A DNA stretch of 64,000 bases, from the NCBI GenBank assembly GCA_903927005.1, contig CAIYLH010000047.1:1-64000 (forward strand), written 5' to 3'. The stretch comes from an uncultured Pseudomonadota bacterium (GTDB lineage Bacteria; Pseudomonadota; Gammaproteobacteria; Steroidobacterales; Steroidobacteraceae). A program made the position numbers and the translations under genes. The notes under the pieces are model-generated. The model made no database searches. It worked only from the letters and a program-made list of their open reading frames with translations, and was not told where the DNA came from. Positions 9,021 through 18,927 of the stretch are shown piece after piece; the first letter of the stretch is position 1; each line of letters starts with the position of its first letter.

Positions 9021-9046
9021 TTTAGGCCAGCTCTCCGTGCGTGAAC

Positions 9047-10153
9047 TTACAGCGACGTCTTGATCCGGGTCCAGGTGCGAGTGCGGATGCGCTCGGTCAC
9101 CGCATCGACCTCACCGGGGATATAGAGCCGGGCGCGCATGGCGTCAGTCGGATAAAGCGTCGGATCGGCAAGAATGCCTTTGTCCACGAAGCGTCTGGCG
9201 GCGAGGTTGTCGTTGCCGTAGTGGGTGTCGTTGGTGACTGCGGCGATGACGTCGGGCCGCAGGATGAAGTTCAGGAACTCGTGCGCTTCAGCGACATCCG
9301 GAGCGTCGAACGGGATCAGGAAGGCGTTGAATGTCGCGTTGGCGCCTTCCCGTGGCACCGTGAACGCGAGTTTCACCTCGATGCCGGCGTCCCGTGCCCG
9401 CGACATGGCGATCGCGTAGTCGCTGGACCAGCTCATCGCGATGCACAGTTCCTTGTTCGCGAGCGCATTCATGTACTCCGACGAATCGAAGGTGCGAATG
9501 TAGGGGCGCACAGCGAGCAGGAGATTCTCGGCCGCCTTGAAATCTTCCGGTCGACGGGTGTTCGGGTCCAAGTGCAGGTAGTTCAGTGCCAGCTGCAGAA
9601 CATCTTCGGCAGAGTCCAGGAAGGTGACCCCACAGTCCGCGAAACGCTTGATCAGTTCGGGCTTGAACAGCAGGTCGAGGCTGTCTAGCGGCGCATCCGG
9701 CATCCGCTCACGCACCATCTCGACGTTGTAGGCGAAGCCGTTGATGGCGTGCAGGTAGGGCACCGCATGGCGGTTGCCCGGGTCGTAGTGCGCGAATATC
9801 TCGAGCACTCGCGGGTCGAGATTTTTCCAGTTGGGCAGCTTCGAGCGATCGACTGGCTGGAAGGCGCCTGCCTTGATCTGGCGGGCGAAGTAATTCTGGG
9901 AGGTCGTGACGATGTCGTAGCCGGACCCGCCGGTGAGCATCTTCGCCTCCATGGTGGTGTCGGAGTCGAAGGTGTCGTAGTTGACGCGGATTCCGGTCTC
10001 GCGCTCGAAGTCCGAGACCGTGTGCTGGCCGATGTAGTCGGCCCAGTTGTAGACGTTGAGGTGCCTGTCGCCGTGATCTGCGTGGCAGCCGGCGAGTGTC
10101 GCGACTAGGCATGCTGCCGCGAGCAGCCCGGCCGCGACGCGGCCGGGCTTCAA
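9047..10153 (-). CDS. PotF-like substrate-binding lipoprotein, TTG start overlapping soxG
   Basis: A paralogue of the following gene, about 368 residues. The best start is TTG at 10153, whose TTGA overlaps the soxG stop TGA (10152-10150). This directly gives a short basic N-terminus, a hydrophobic stretch and the lipobox ATLAGC (Cys 23). A GTG/ATG-type start at 10252 would instead add about 33 residues inside soxG. Family motifs include LNVYNWADYIGQHTVSDFE, GSGYDIVTTS, WKNLDPRVLEI, DCGVTFLDSAEDVLQLALNY and RIRTRTWTRIKT. The overlap implies translational coupling to soxG, linking ligand capture to sarcosine/dimethylglycine catabolism. No membrane subunits are encoded beside it. Confidence 0.85.
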   Translation of the reverse strand: MKPGRVAAGLLAAACLVATLAGCHADHGDRHLNVYNWADYIGQHTVSDFERETGIRVNYDTFDSDTTMEAKMLTGGSGYDIVTTSQNYFARQIKAGAFQPVDRSKLPNWKNLDPRVLEIFAHYDPGNRHAVPYLHAINGFAYNVEMVRERMPDAPLDSLDLLFKPELIKRFADCGVTFLDSAEDVLQLALNYLHLDPNTRRPEDFKAAENLLLAVRPYIRTFDSSEYMNALANKELCIAMSWSSDYAIAMSRARDAGIEVKLAFTVPREGANATFNAFLIPFDAPDVAEAHEFLNFILRPDVIAAVTNDTHYGNDNLAARRFVDKGILADPTLYPTDAMRARLYIPGEVDAVTERIRTRTWTRIKTSL

Positions 10154-10692
10154 GCGCTCAGCTCGATGGCCGCTTCCGCCAGCAGGCTGGTGACGTATTC
10201 GGCAAACGAGCGCCAGACTTCCAGGCGGAACGTGTCCGGGGCGGTGCGCCACAGTACGATCTCAGCCTTCAAGAACACCGTGCGGGTGCACATGCCGACC
10301 GGAAAGTGGCTAAGTTCCAGGTCAAGCGGGCAGCCGCTCTGCAGCAGCCATTCGGCATGCGCGCCGTGCACGACGAAGGCGACCTGGCGGTGGCTGATGT
10401 CGACCAGCGAGTGCGGAATGTCGCCTAGTGCGACGGTGAGGCTGTCGCGCAGTGTTGCAGCTTCGGATTCAGCACCGATCAGCAGTTGCTCGTCGGGACC
10501 TAGCCAAAGCGCTGCGCGCTCGCCGGCTACGTGGGCGCGACAGGCGACCTGCGACAGCTCGACCCCAAGCGCGCGCGACGCTGCGGCAGCCGCCTCGGAC
10601 GAGCCCCGGAAGCTGAAGCGGGTGGCGGCCGGCAGCGGCGCAAGCCAGTCCCGACGGTCGATGTGCGGCGGATGTCTCTTCAGCTTAGACAT
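10150..10692 (-). CDS. soxG: Sarcosine oxidase, gamma subunit
   Basis: A 180-residue SoxG-family protein, a GcvT-like fold without catalytic function that stabilises the heterotetrameric sarcosine oxidase. Recognisable stretches are WLGPDEQLLIG, DISHRQVAFVVHGAHAEWLL, CPLDLELSHFPVGMCTRTVF and FRLEVWRSFAEYVTSLL. It overlaps the soxA stop by 8 bases and is followed, with another overlap, by a PotF-like lipoprotein. The order soxB-soxD-soxA-soxG is the standard one. Confidence 0.9.
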   Translation of the reverse strand: MSKLKRHPPHIDRRDWLAPLPAATRFSFRGSSEAAAAASRALGVELSQVACRAHVAGERAALWLGPDEQLLIGAESEAATLRDSLTVALGDIPHSLVDISHRQVAFVVHGAHAEWLLQSGCPLDLELSHFPVGMCTRTVFLKAEIVLWRTAPDTFRLEVWRSFAEYVTSLLAEAAIELSA

Positions 10693-13600
10693 TGATACGG
10701 GCCCCCTGCGGGTCGTAGAAGACGGGCGAAACGATCTTCACGGGAATGTCCCCACCAGGCATTGCCACATAGAGGATCTCACCCATTCGCGCGCGGCCGT
10801 CGGCGACCGCGGCGAGCGCGATCGAACGGCCGAGAGCGGCGCTGTGGTAGGACGAGGTGACGTAGCCGATCATCACGTAGGGCACTGGCTGGTTGGCGGT
10901 CACGACGACCTGCGCGCCTTCCTCGAGGACCACTTTCGGATCCACCGTCTGCAGCCCCACCAGTTGCTTGCGGCCTGCGGCCTTGAGCGCCGGACGCTCG
11001 AGTCCGCGCTTGCCGATAAAGTCGGGCTTGGTCTTGCCAATCGCCCAGGCGACGGCGGCGTCATCCGGGGTCATCGTGCCGTCCGTATCCTGCCCGACGA
11101 TGATGTAACCCTTCTCGGCGCGCAGCACGTGCATCGCCTCGGTGCCGTAGGGCGTGATGCCGAACTCCTGGCCCGCGTCGTGGATGGCTTCCCAGACGAG
11201 GGTGCCGTAGTCCGCCGGCACGTTGACCTCGAAGCCCAGCTCGCCGCTGAAGCTGACGCGGAACAGCATGAGCGGTATGCCGCAGATCTCGCCGTGGGCG
11301 ATCGCCATGTGCGGCAGCGCCGTCGGCGACAGGTCAATGCCGGTCACGAGCTTGGTGAGCACATCGCGGGCGCGCGGCCCCTGCACGGCGACCACGGACC
11401 ACTGCTCAGTGGTGGAGGTGATCCAGACGGACAGGTCGGTCCACTCGGTCTGGATGTAGTCCTCCATCATGCCGAACACGCGCGCCGCGCCGCCGGTGGT
11501 GGTGGTGACGTGGAAGCGGTCGGCGGCGAGGCGGCCAATGACGCCGTCGTCGTACACGAAGCCGTCATCGCGCAGCAGAATGCCGTAGCGGGATCGACCT
11601 GGCGCGAGGCTCGACCAGTTGTTGACGTAGAAGCGGTTGAGGAACTCCGCCGCATCCTTGCCGACCACTTCGATCTTGCCGAGCGTCGATGCGTCGAACA
11701 TACCGACGCTATTGCGTACGCCCAAGCACTCGCGATCCACGGCCGCGTGCATGTCTTCGCGGCCGAGCGGGAAGAAGCGCGTGCGCTTCCACATGCCGAC
11801 GTCTTCGAACACGCCGCCGCGCGCCACGGTCCAGTCATGACTCGGCGTCTTGCGGACCGGATCGAACTGGTCGCCGCGGGCGAAGCCTGCGAACGCGCCG
11901 AAAGTCACCGGCGTGTACGGCATGCGGTAGGTGGTCAGACCCACCTCGCCGATACGCCGGTCCGACTCCGCCGCGACGAAGCCCAGCGCGTTCAGGCCCG
12001 AGGTCTTGCCCTGGTCGGTGGCCATGCCGGTGGTCGTATAGCGCTTGATGTGTTCTATCGACTCGAACCCTTCCCGACGTGCCAGCGCAAGGTCGCGTGT
12101 CGTGACGTCGTTCTGGAAGTCGACAAAGGCCTTGGCGGGCGGAATCGCCGCCGCCAGTTGCGGCAGCGCGCCAGGCACGCCGTCGATGCCAGCATCGAGG
12201 GCAGAAGCAACGAACCGTGGCGCCGTGGCCGCGTGACCGGTCGCGGTCGCCGCAGCGGCACCTGCGACAGCGCCGTCCTCCAGTGAGGCCGCCAGGCCGT
12301 TGATGCCGCGGCAGCTGCCTACAGAGCGACTGCGCTCGGCGGTCGCCGCCGGCACGAATGCCCCCAGCTCCTCGTTGAAGGCGAGTTTGCCGCGTGACTG
12401 CGAGTGCAGATGCACGCTCGGTGTGAATCCACCGGACATCAGCAGCACGTCGCAGGCGAGGGTTTCGGTCGGACTCACGTTGCCGTTGCTCGCAACGCTG
12501 CCGAGCTTGACGGCGGCGATGCGCAGCTTGCCGGTGGCCGCGAGCACCGTGGCGGACGAGCGGATCGGCAGGCCGGCGGCACGTGCCGCGGCCAGTCCAG
12601 GACCGTCCACGGCATTGGGGGCGCGCACGTCCGCGATCGCTGCGATCTGTATACCCGCGGCGGCAAGATCCACAGCCGCGGCAAACGCCGAGTCGGATCC
12701 TGCGGCGATGACAGCCCGCGTACCGACCCGAACGCCGTAGCGGTTCAGGTAAGTACGGGCTGCCGAGGCCAGCATCACGCCCGGCAGGTCGTTGCCCGGG
12801 AACAGTAGCGGTCGCTCGATGGCGCCGGTCGCGATCACGACCTCGTGGGCACGCACCTGCCACATCCGCTCACGTGGCGCAGAGGGCGAGGGTTGTGCGA
12901 GGTGCTCGGTGATGCGCTCGGACAGGCCGATGTTGTTGTGCGGGAAGTAGCCGAATGCGGTCGTGCGCGGCAACAGGCGCACGCGCTTCATGGCCGCAAG
13001 GCGGGCGAGGGTCGCGTCGGCCCAGGCGGCGGCCGGCTGGCCATCGATGGTGGCGTCGCGCTCGGACAGTAGTGAGCCGCCCATTTCAGCCTGCTCATCG
13101 CAGAGGATGACGCGGGCGCCAGCGGTCGCAGCAGCGAGCGCGGCCGCAAGTCCGGCGGGGCCGGCGCCGACGACCAGCACGTCGCAGTGCGCGAACTGCT
13201 GCGCGTAGCGATCGGGATCGGGAAGAGTCGGGGCGACGCCGAGGCCGGCGGCAGCTCGGATCGGCGGCTCCCACACCTTGTGCCACGCCGAGCGCGGCCA
13301 CATGAAGGTCTTGTTATAGAAGCCGGCCGGCAGGAACGGCGACAGCAGATTGTTGATCGCGCCAACATCGAACGTCAGGCTCGGCCAGCGGTGCTGGCTC
13401 TCGGCGACGAGGCCGTCATACAGCTCGACCTGGGTGGCGCGCAGGTTCGGCGTGTGTCGGGCGATGTCACGGTTGACCGTGACCAGCGCGTTGGGCTCTT
13501 CAGCGCCGGCGCCGAGGACGCCGCGCGGACGGTGATACTTGAACGAACGCCCCATCAGGTGCACGCCATTGGCGAGCAGCGCAGAGGCGAGCGTGTCGCC

Positions 13601-13693
13601 TGCGAAGCCCTGGTAGCGACGGCCATCAAAGGTGAACGTCAGTCGCTGCGTGCGATCGATCCGACCACCAGCTGCGGTACGCAGGGCGCTCAT
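10685..13693 (-). CDS. soxA: Sarcosine oxidase, alpha subunit
   Basis: A 1002-residue SoxA, the usual length. An N-terminal 2Fe-2S-ferredoxin-like fold includes GRSFKYHRPRGVLGAGAEEP. The NAD-binding domain has VLVVGAGPAGLAAALAAATA, and a C-terminal THF-binding GcvT-like domain contains SFSGELGFEVNVP and EAMHVLRAEKGYIIVGQDTD. In characterised heterotetrameric enzymes SoxA carries NAD and, at its interface with SoxB, FMN. The THF site traps the oxidised methyl group as methylene-THF. It starts 4 bases inside soxD and overlaps soxG. Confidence 0.95.
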   Translation of the reverse strand: MSALRTAAGGRIDRTQRLTFTFDGRRYQGFAGDTLASALLANGVHLMGRSFKYHRPRGVLGAGAEEPNALVTVNRDIARHTPNLRATQVELYDGLVAESQHRWPSLTFDVGAINNLLSPFLPAGFYNKTFMWPRSAWHKVWEPPIRAAAGLGVAPTLPDPDRYAQQFAHCDVLVVGAGPAGLAAALAAATAGARVILCDEQAEMGGSLLSERDATIDGQPAAAWADATLARLAAMKRVRLLPRTTAFGYFPHNNIGLSERITEHLAQPSPSAPRERMWQVRAHEVVIATGAIERPLLFPGNDLPGVMLASAARTYLNRYGVRVGTRAVIAAGSDSAFAAAVDLAAAGIQIAAIADVRAPNAVDGPGLAAARAAGLPIRSSATVLAATGKLRIAAVKLGSVASNGNVSPTETLACDVLLMSGGFTPSVHLHSQSRGKLAFNEELGAFVPAATAERSRSVGSCRGINGLAASLEDGAVAGAAAATATGHAATAPRFVASALDAGIDGVPGALPQLAAAIPPAKAFVDFQNDVTTRDLALARREGFESIEHIKRYTTTGMATDQGKTSGLNALGFVAAESDRRIGEVGLTTYRMPYTPVTFGAFAGFARGDQFDPVRKTPSHDWTVARGGVFEDVGMWKRTRFFPLGREDMHAAVDRECLGVRNSVGMFDASTLGKIEVVGKDAAEFLNRFYVNNWSSLAPGRSRYGILLRDDGFVYDDGVIGRLAADRFHVTTTTGGAARVFGMMEDYIQTEWTDLSVWITSTTEQWSVVAVQGPRARDVLTKLVTGIDLSPTALPHMAIAHGEICGIPLMLFRVSFSGELGFEVNVPADYGTLVWEAIHDAGQEFGITPYGTEAMHVLRAEKGYIIVGQDTDGTMTPDDAAVAWAIGKTKPDFIGKRGLERPALKAAGRKQLVGLQTVDPKVVLEEGAQVVVTANQPVPYVMIGYVTSSYHSAALGRSIALAAVADGRARMGEILYVAMPGGDIPVKIVSPVFYDPQGARINV

Positions 13694-13983
13694 CGGGCAC
13701 CCCCGGCGGGCAGTACCGGCGGCTTCTCACCTGCGCGGTAGGTGGCCAGGAAGTGATCCGTGGTCGTGTCGCGCAGGGCGTTGAAGAAGCGGCCACAGCC
13801 GCGGGCGTGACGCCAACGCTCCGCGAACACGCCGCGCGTGTTGTGGCGCAGGTACAGGAATTCGAGCCATTCCTGATCGGTGGCTTGCGACGGATCGGCC
13901 GGGCGGGCGACATGCGCCTGTCCGCCATGGGCGAACTCCGGCTCGGGCCGGGGACCGCAATAGGGGCAATCGATGATCAGCAT
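13690..13983 (-). CDS. soxD: Sarcosine oxidase, delta subunit
   Basis: A 97-residue SoxD with the zinc ligands of the characterised family in place: Cys6 and Cys9 in DCPYCG, then His59 and Cys63 in RHARGCGRFF. The LYLRHNTRGVFAERWRHARG core is typical. It lies between soxB (10-base gap) and soxA (4-base overlap). The C-terminal residues after TYRAGEKPP are variable in the family. Confidence 0.93.
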   Translation of the reverse strand: MLIIDCPYCGPRPEPEFAHGGQAHVARPADPSQATDQEWLEFLYLRHNTRGVFAERWRHARGCGRFFNALRDTTTDHFLATYRAGEKPPVLPAGGAR

Positions 13984-13993
13984 GCGAGGGCCT

Positions 13994-15247
13994 TCAGTGC
14001 GCGACGGCGGCTGCAGCCGCCTCGTCGATCAGGAGTCCGTCACGGAACCGCTCGATCGTGAACGGTGCGTTGATCGGGTGCGGCTCGTCGTTGGCGATGG
14101 TCCAGGCAAAGACGTGGGCTGAGCCCGGGGTTGCCTTGAAGCCACCCGTGCCCCAGCCACAGTTCACGTACAGGCCTTTGACCGGCGTCTTGGCGATGAT
14201 CGGCGAGCGGTCCGGCGTCGTGTCGACGATGCCGCCCCAGTTGCGCAGCATTTTCAGGCGCCGCACGACCGGGAACAGTTCGCAGATCGACTCCAGCGTA
14301 TGGGCGCTGATGTGCAGGCCGCCGCGCTGGGTGTAGGAGTTGTAGGCATCGGTGCCGGCACCGATGACCAATTCGCCCTTGTCGGACTGGCTCATGTAGG
14401 CGTGGATGGTGTTCGACATCACGACGCACGGCATGATCGGCTTGACGGGCTCGGAGACCAGCGCCTGCAGCGGGAAGCTCTCCAGCGGCAGTTTGATCCC
14501 GGCATAGCCGAGCACGACGCTGGTGTGGCCGGCTGCCGAGACGCCAACCTTGCGGGAGCGGATGTAGCCACGCGTGGTCTCGATGCCCTCGACTGCGCCC
14601 TGCGCGTCACGCCGGATACCGGTGACCTCGCAGTTTTCGATGATGTCGACGCCGAGCGCGTCGGCCGCGCGAGCGTAACCCCAGGCCACGGTATCGTGGC
14701 GGGCGGTGCCGCCGCGGCGCTGCAGTGCCGCGCCCAGGACCGGGTAGCGAATGTTCTGCTCGACGTTGAGGATCGGGCAGAACTCCTTCGCCTGTTCGGG
14801 CGACAGCCACTCGTTGTCTACGCCATTGCCACGGTTTGCGTGCACGTGCCGCTTGATGACCTGCATGTCGTGCACGGTGTGCGCGAGCATCATCACGCCG
14901 CGGGGCGAGAACATGACGTTGTAGTTGAGGACCTGTGACAGGTCCTCCCACATCTTCAGTGAATGGTCATAGAGACGCGCGCTTTCGTCGAACAGATAGT
15001 TCGAGCGAATGATCGTCGTGTTGCGGCCGGTGTTGCCGCCGCCGATCCAGCCCTTCTCCACGACTGCGATGTTCGTCAGGCCGTGTTCGGCCGCAAGGTA
15101 GTAGGCGGCCCCGAGGCCGTGGCCACCGCCTCCGACGATGATCGCGTCGTACTCCGCTTTCGGCGTCGCGCGCCTGTACTGCGACTTCCACCCCTGGTGG
15201 CCGCCGAAAGCTTCCTTGAACAGTGACCAGGCTGAGAACTTTTGCAT
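13994..15247 (-). CDS. soxB: Sarcosine oxidase, beta subunit
   Basis: A 417-residue flavoprotein that oxidises sarcosine to glycine. The FAD motif is [33 protein letters not shown] is the SoxB signature. His184 in [19 protein letters not shown] corresponds to the residue that holds FMN covalently at the alpha-beta interface of known enzymes. It begins with an ATG sharing one base with the TGA of the upstream dehydrogenase (TGATG), so translation is probably coupled. Confidence 0.94.
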   Translation of the reverse strand: MQKFSAWSLFKEAFGGHQGWKSQYRRATPKAEYDAIIVGGGGHGLGAAYYLAAEHGLTNIAVVEKGWIGGGNTGRNTTIIRSNYLFDESARLYDHSLKMWEDLSQVLNYNVMFSPRGVMMLAHTVHDMQVIKRHVHANRGNGVDNEWLSPEQAKEFCPILNVEQNIRYPVLGAALQRRGGTARHDTVAWGYARAADALGVDIIENCEVTGIRRDAQGAVEGIETTRGYIRSRKVGVSAAGHTSVVLGYAGIKLPLESFPLQALVSEPVKPIMPCVVMSNTIHAYMSQSDKGELVIGAGTDAYNSYTQRGGLHISAHTLESICELFPVVRRLKMLRNWGGIVDTTPDRSPIIAKTPVKGLYVNCGWGTGGFKATPGSAHVFAWTIANDEPHPINAPFTIERFRDGLLIDEAAAAAVAH

Positions 15248-17706
15248 CAGGCCCTCAGATCCTTGTTATCGGGGTCGTACGGAGACTCGACCAGCACAGT
15301 GGCCCGCTTGCGCTCGCCCAGAACCTCGATCTCGAGGCTCGTCCCGGGGGTCGCGTACTCGGGCTTCACGTAGCCGATGGCGAGGCTCTTCTTAATGGTG
15401 TGGCCATAGTAGCCCGCGGTGGCGCGGCCGATCAGCTGCCCCTTGGCGTCGAACAGCGGCTCGTTGCCGAGCGGGTCGGCATCGACGACGTCATGCACCT
15501 CGAGCGTGATGAAGCGGTGCGGCACACCGGCGGCGAGCTGCTTCTCCAGCGCCTCGCGACCGATGAACGGACCCTTGTTCATGCGAACGAAACGGTCCAG
15601 CGAGCACTCGAACGGCGTGTAGTCGCGCGTCATGTCGCTGCCCCACATGCGGTAGGACTTTTCCAGTCGCAGCGACTCCATCGCGCGCATGCCGACCATG
15701 CCGATGCCGTACTCCTCGCCTGCGGCGAAGACTGCATCGAACAGGCTGTGGGCGTACTCGATAGGGAAGTGCAGCTCCCAGCCCAGCGCACCGACGAAGT
15801 TCACGCGCAGTGCGTAGACATTGGTCGCGTAGCCGGCCTCGATCACCTGGCTGGTCAGCCACGGGAACGACGTGTTGTCGAGCGGCGCGTCGGTCAGCTT
15901 TGCCATCAGCTCGCGGGAGCGCGGGCCGGCAATCACGAAGCAGCCGCGGCTCATCGTGATGTCCTGCAGGCTCACCGAGCCATCGGTTGGCAGGTGCTTG
16001 TTCAGGTAGTCGCTGTCGTAACTTTCGGCGGCACCGGCGCTGACCACGTAGTAGTGGTGGTCGGCGATCTTGGTGATCGTGAATTCCGAGCGGATGCCGC
16101 CGCGCTTGGTCAGCGCGTGGCAAAGCGCGATGCGGCCGATCTTGGTCGGCACCTTGTTCGCGACCAGGCCATCGAGCCAGGCCTCGGCACCGGCGCCCTT
16201 GACCTCGTACTTGGTGAACGGGGCCAGGTCGATGACGCCGACCTTCTCGCGCATCAGGCGCACTTCGTTGCCAACGTGCTCGAAGTAGTTCGAACGACGG
16301 AAGCTCCAGACGTCCTTGGCCTCAACGCCCTTCGGCGCGAACCAGAGCGCGCGCTCCCAGCCGTAGCGCGCGCCGAATACGGCGCCCATGCGAGCAAGCT
16401 TGTCGTAGACGGGGCTGGTCTTCACAGGGCGGCCGTCCGGGCGCTCCTCGTCCGGGAAGTGGATCGTGAAGACGTCACGGTACGTCTCCTCGTTCTTCTG
16501 AACGACGTAACGCTTGGACGTGTACGGGCCATAGCGGCGTGGGTCGACGGCGAGCATGTCGATGCCCGGCTCGCCTTCCACGATCCACTCGGCCAGCTGC
16601 CAGGCCGAGCCGCCCGCCGCGGTGATGCCGAAGCTGTGGCCTTCGTTCAGCCACAGACCCCGCTTGTTCCAGGCCGGGCCCACCAGCGGGCTGCCATCGG
16701 GGGTGTACGAGATCGGGCCGTTGACGATGTCCTTGATGCCGCAGTTCTCAAGCGCCGGCACGCGACGCTGGGCCGCCTCGACGTGCGGCAGCAGCCGCTC
16801 GAGGTCGCCCTCGAACAGGCTCTTGCCGAACCAGTCGGGCACGCCGTCGGCGAAGCGGGCGGGGGCGCCTGCCTCGTACGGCCCGAGGATCCAGCCGAGG
16901 CGCTCTTCGCGCAGGTAATACGACTGGTCGGACTCGCGCAGCACGGCAAGCTCGCGGCCGCCGGCGGCGCGGTACGCCTCCAGCTCCGGTGACTTGTCAT
17001 AGACGATGTACTGGTGCTCGACCGGAATGGCCGGCACGTTGATGCCGAACATGCGGCCAGTCTGGCGGGCATAGTTGCCGGTCGCGCAGACGACGTGTTC
17101 GCAGGTGATCACGCCCTTGTTGGTGGTGATCTGCCACTCGCCGCTGGCTGTCTGGGCCACCGACTGCACTTCGGTCTGCTCGTAGATCTCGGCGCCGCCG
17201 GCGCGCGCACCCTTGCGCAGCGCCATGGTCAGATCCGCCGGCGCGATATGGCCGTCGTCGGGGTGGTACAGAGCACCGACAATCGGTGCCGTGCCGTTCT
17301 TGCCGCCGAGGTCCACAAGCGGCCAAAGCTCCTTGACCTGCGCAGGCGTGATGACCTGGAACGGCACGCCGATCGTGTTCGCGGTGCCACAGTACTTGTG
17401 GTACTCGTCCATGCGGTCGCGGTTGGTCGCAAGGCGCAGGTTGCCGGTGACGTGGAAGCTGACGTCCTGGCCGGTCTCGGCGGGCAGCCGCTTGTACAGG
17501 TCGACCGAGTACTTATGCAGCTGGCCGACCGTGTAGCTCATATTGAAGAGCGGCAGCAGACCGGCTGCGTGCCAGGTCGAGCCGGCCGTCAGCTCCGAGC
17601 GCTCCAGCAGCACGACGTCGGACCAGCCTTTCTTAGCGAGGTGATACAGGGTGCTGACGCCGACAACGCCGCCACCGATCACAACCACCCGGGCATGAGT
17701 CTTCAT
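15247..17706 (-). CDS. FAD-dependent dimethylglycine dehydrogenase-family protein (DAO + GcvT), first gene of the sox operon
   Basis: An 819-residue third copy of the FAD/GcvT architecture. It has [29 protein letters not shown] (predicted FAD-linking His46), a middle domain ending in [14 protein letters not shown], and a GcvT domain with [13 protein letters not shown] and [20 protein letters not shown]. It resembles mammalian dimethylglycine dehydrogenase, so dimethylglycine -> sarcosine + methylene-THF is the favoured reaction, feeding SoxBDAG downstream. GGAG lies 10 bases before the ATG. It is divergent from the AraC-type regulator across 185 bases that contain an inverted repeat. Confidence 0.87.
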   Translation of the reverse strand: MKTHARVVVIGGGVVGVSTLYHLAKKGWSDVVLLERSELTAGSTWHAAGLLPLFNMSYTVGQLHKYSVDLYKRLPAETGQDVSFHVTGNLRLATNRDRMDEYHKYCGTANTIGVPFQVITPAQVKELWPLVDLGGKNGTAPIVGALYHPDDGHIAPADLTMALRKGARAGGAEIYEQTEVQSVAQTASGEWQITTNKGVITCEHVVCATGNYARQTGRMFGINVPAIPVEHQYIVYDKSPELEAYRAAGGRELAVLRESDQSYYLREERLGWILGPYEAGAPARFADGVPDWFGKSLFEGDLERLLPHVEAAQRRVPALENCGIKDIVNGPISYTPDGSPLVGPAWNKRGLWLNEGHSFGITAAGGSAWQLAEWIVEGEPGIDMLAVDPRRYGPYTSKRYVVQKNEETYRDVFTIHFPDEERPDGRPVKTSPVYDKLARMGAVFGARYGWERALWFAPKGVEAKDVWSFRRSNYFEHVGNEVRLMREKVGVIDLAPFTKYEVKGAGAEAWLDGLVANKVPTKIGRIALCHALTKRGGIRSEFTITKIADHHYYVVSAGAAESYDSDYLNKHLPTDGSVSLQDITMSRGCFVIAGPRSRELMAKLTDAPLDNTSFPWLTSQVIEAGYATNVYALRVNFVGALGWELHFPIEYAHSLFDAVFAAGEEYGIGMVGMRAMESLRLEKSYRMWGSDMTRDYTPFECSLDRFVRMNKGPFIGREALEKQLAAGVPHRFITLEVHDVVDADPLGNEPLFDAKGQLIGRATAGYYGHTIKKSLAIGYVKPEYATPGTSLEIEVLGERKRATVLVESPYDPDNKDLRA

Positions 17707-17808
17707 TCTTAGAGGTCTCCGTACTGGCCGCTAGGCACCCGGCGGTCGCCGAATGGTAGGCACAAAATCAGCTGGAAAGTGTAACGGCAGGGCGTGGCGG
17801 CACGGCTC

Positions 17809-17835
17809 CATTTGCGACAAACTCTGACGCAAATG
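17809..17835. promoter_or_regulatory. Inverted-repeat operator candidate between sox operon and AraC regulator
   Basis: CATTTGCG (17809-17816), 11-base spacer, CGCAAATG (17828-17835): a perfect 8-bp inverted repeat about 103 bases upstream of the minus-strand dehydrogenase ATG and 57 bases upstream of the regulator GTG. Half-site length and spacing suit a dimeric activator of divergent genes. Ownership by the GlxA-type regulator is inferred from position. Confidence 0.55.
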
Positions 17836-17891
17836 CGCCAGTCGGCCGTATACTTCGGTTTACCCCTAACTCCGATCGTCGGGGAGGCCGC

Positions 17892-18905
17892 GTGAAGGCC
17901 CCGTTGCAGTTCCGCAAGAGTCGATTTGCGTTCCTTACGCTACCGCAATATTCGGCCATCGCGCTGACCAACGCGGTCGAGCCGCTGCGCATGGCCAATT
18001 CCCTGGCCGGTCAGGTCGCCTACGAGTGGGTGATCGCCAGCCTCGACGGCCAGTCCGTCACCGCCAGCAATGGACTCGCGCTCGCCCCCACGGTGGCCCT
18101 CGACCAGATCGGTCGCGTTGACGTGGTCTTCGTCTGTGGCGGGGTCAATGTTCGTGACGCGGTTTCCCCGGGGCTGCTGGCCGCGCTGCGGCGCCTGTCG
18201 GAGCAGCGAATCGGGCTCGGCGGCCTGTGTACCGGCGGCTACGCGCTCGCCCGTGCGGGCCTGCTGGATCGTTGCCGTGCAACGATTCACTGGGAAAACG
18301 TCTCGGCGCTGCGCGAGGAGTTTCCCCGCGTGATCATCTCCGACCAGGTGTTCACGATCGATCGCAACCGTTACACCGCCTCGGGCGGCGTCGCGCCGCT
18401 GGACCTGATGCTGAACCTGATCGAGGAAAAGCTGGGCAGCCAGATCTCCCAGCGGGTATCGGAACAGTTCATCGTCGATCGGATCCGCAGCGACAAGGAT
18501 CGCCAGTACGTGCCCCTGCGGGCCCAGGTGGGGGTGTCCCATCAAAGCCTGATCAAGGTCGCCGAGCTGATGCAGGCCAACGTCGAGCGACCGATGTCGC
18601 TGGAGCGTATTGCCCAGGAAACGGGGCTGTCGCGGCGCCAGATCGAGCGGCTGTTCAAGCGCCACCTGAACTGCGTACCGAAGCGCTATTACCTTGAATT
18701 GCGCCTCAAGCGGGCGCGCGAGCTGCTGCTGCAGACGGCCATGCCGATCATGGACATCACCACCGCCTGCGGCTTCCAGTCGCCGCCGCACTTCTCCAAG
18801 TGCTACCGCAAGCAGTTCGGCTATCCGCCCAGCGTCGAGCGCCAGACTCGCCACAAGGCGCCCCCCGCCCTCGTGCCCGAGGACGACCGTCCGATCGGCG
18901 TCTAG
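17892..18905 (+). CDS. GlxA/GbdR-type AraC-family transcriptional regulator
   Basis: A 337-residue protein starting at GTG after GGGGAG. An N-terminal DJ-1/PfpI amidotransferase-like sensor domain (residues about 10-195) includes VVFVCGG and the nucleophile-elbow-like GLGGLCTGGYALARAGLL. A C-terminal AraC HTH (about 220-315) includes MSLERIAQETGLSRRQIERL and DITTACGFQSPPHFSKCYRK. This is the architecture of GbdR, SouR and CdhR, which sense glycine betaine/dimethylglycine, sarcosine or carnitine in Pseudomonas and activate sox and dgc genes. Its divergence from a DMGDH-sox operon supports a similar role. The exact inducer is not shown. Confidence 0.9.
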   Translation: MKAPLQFRKSRFAFLTLPQYSAIALTNAVEPLRMANSLAGQVAYEWVIASLDGQSVTASNGLALAPTVALDQIGRVDVVFVCGGVNVRDAVSPGLLAALRRLSEQRIGLGGLCTGGYALARAGLLDRCRATIHWENVSALREEFPRVIISDQVFTIDRNRYTASGGVAPLDLMLNLIEEKLGSQISQRVSEQFIVDRIRSDKDRQYVPLRAQVGVSHQSLIKVAELMQANVERPMSLERIAQETGLSRRQIERLFKRHLNCVPKRYYLELRLKRARELLLQTAMPIMDITTACGFQSPPHFSKCYRKQFGYPPSVERQTRHKAPPALVPEDDRPIGV

Positions 18906-18906
18906 G

Positions 18907-18927
18907 CCCGCACGGGGTTCGTGCGGG
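18907..18927 (+). terminator. Hairpin immediately after the AraC regulator
   Basis: CCCGCAC (18907-18913), loop GGGGTTC, GTGCGGG (18921-18927), beginning two bases after the stop and followed only by TTG. It is a strong 7-bp stem but lacks a U-tract, so termination is possible rather than assured. Confidence 0.4.

Noticed and set aside
10166-16992. Long plus-strand open frames (10166-12286, 15223-16992) opposite sox genes
   Set aside because: They have a shadow-frame composition and overlap soxA, soxG and the DMGDH-like gene entirely; no family is recognisable.
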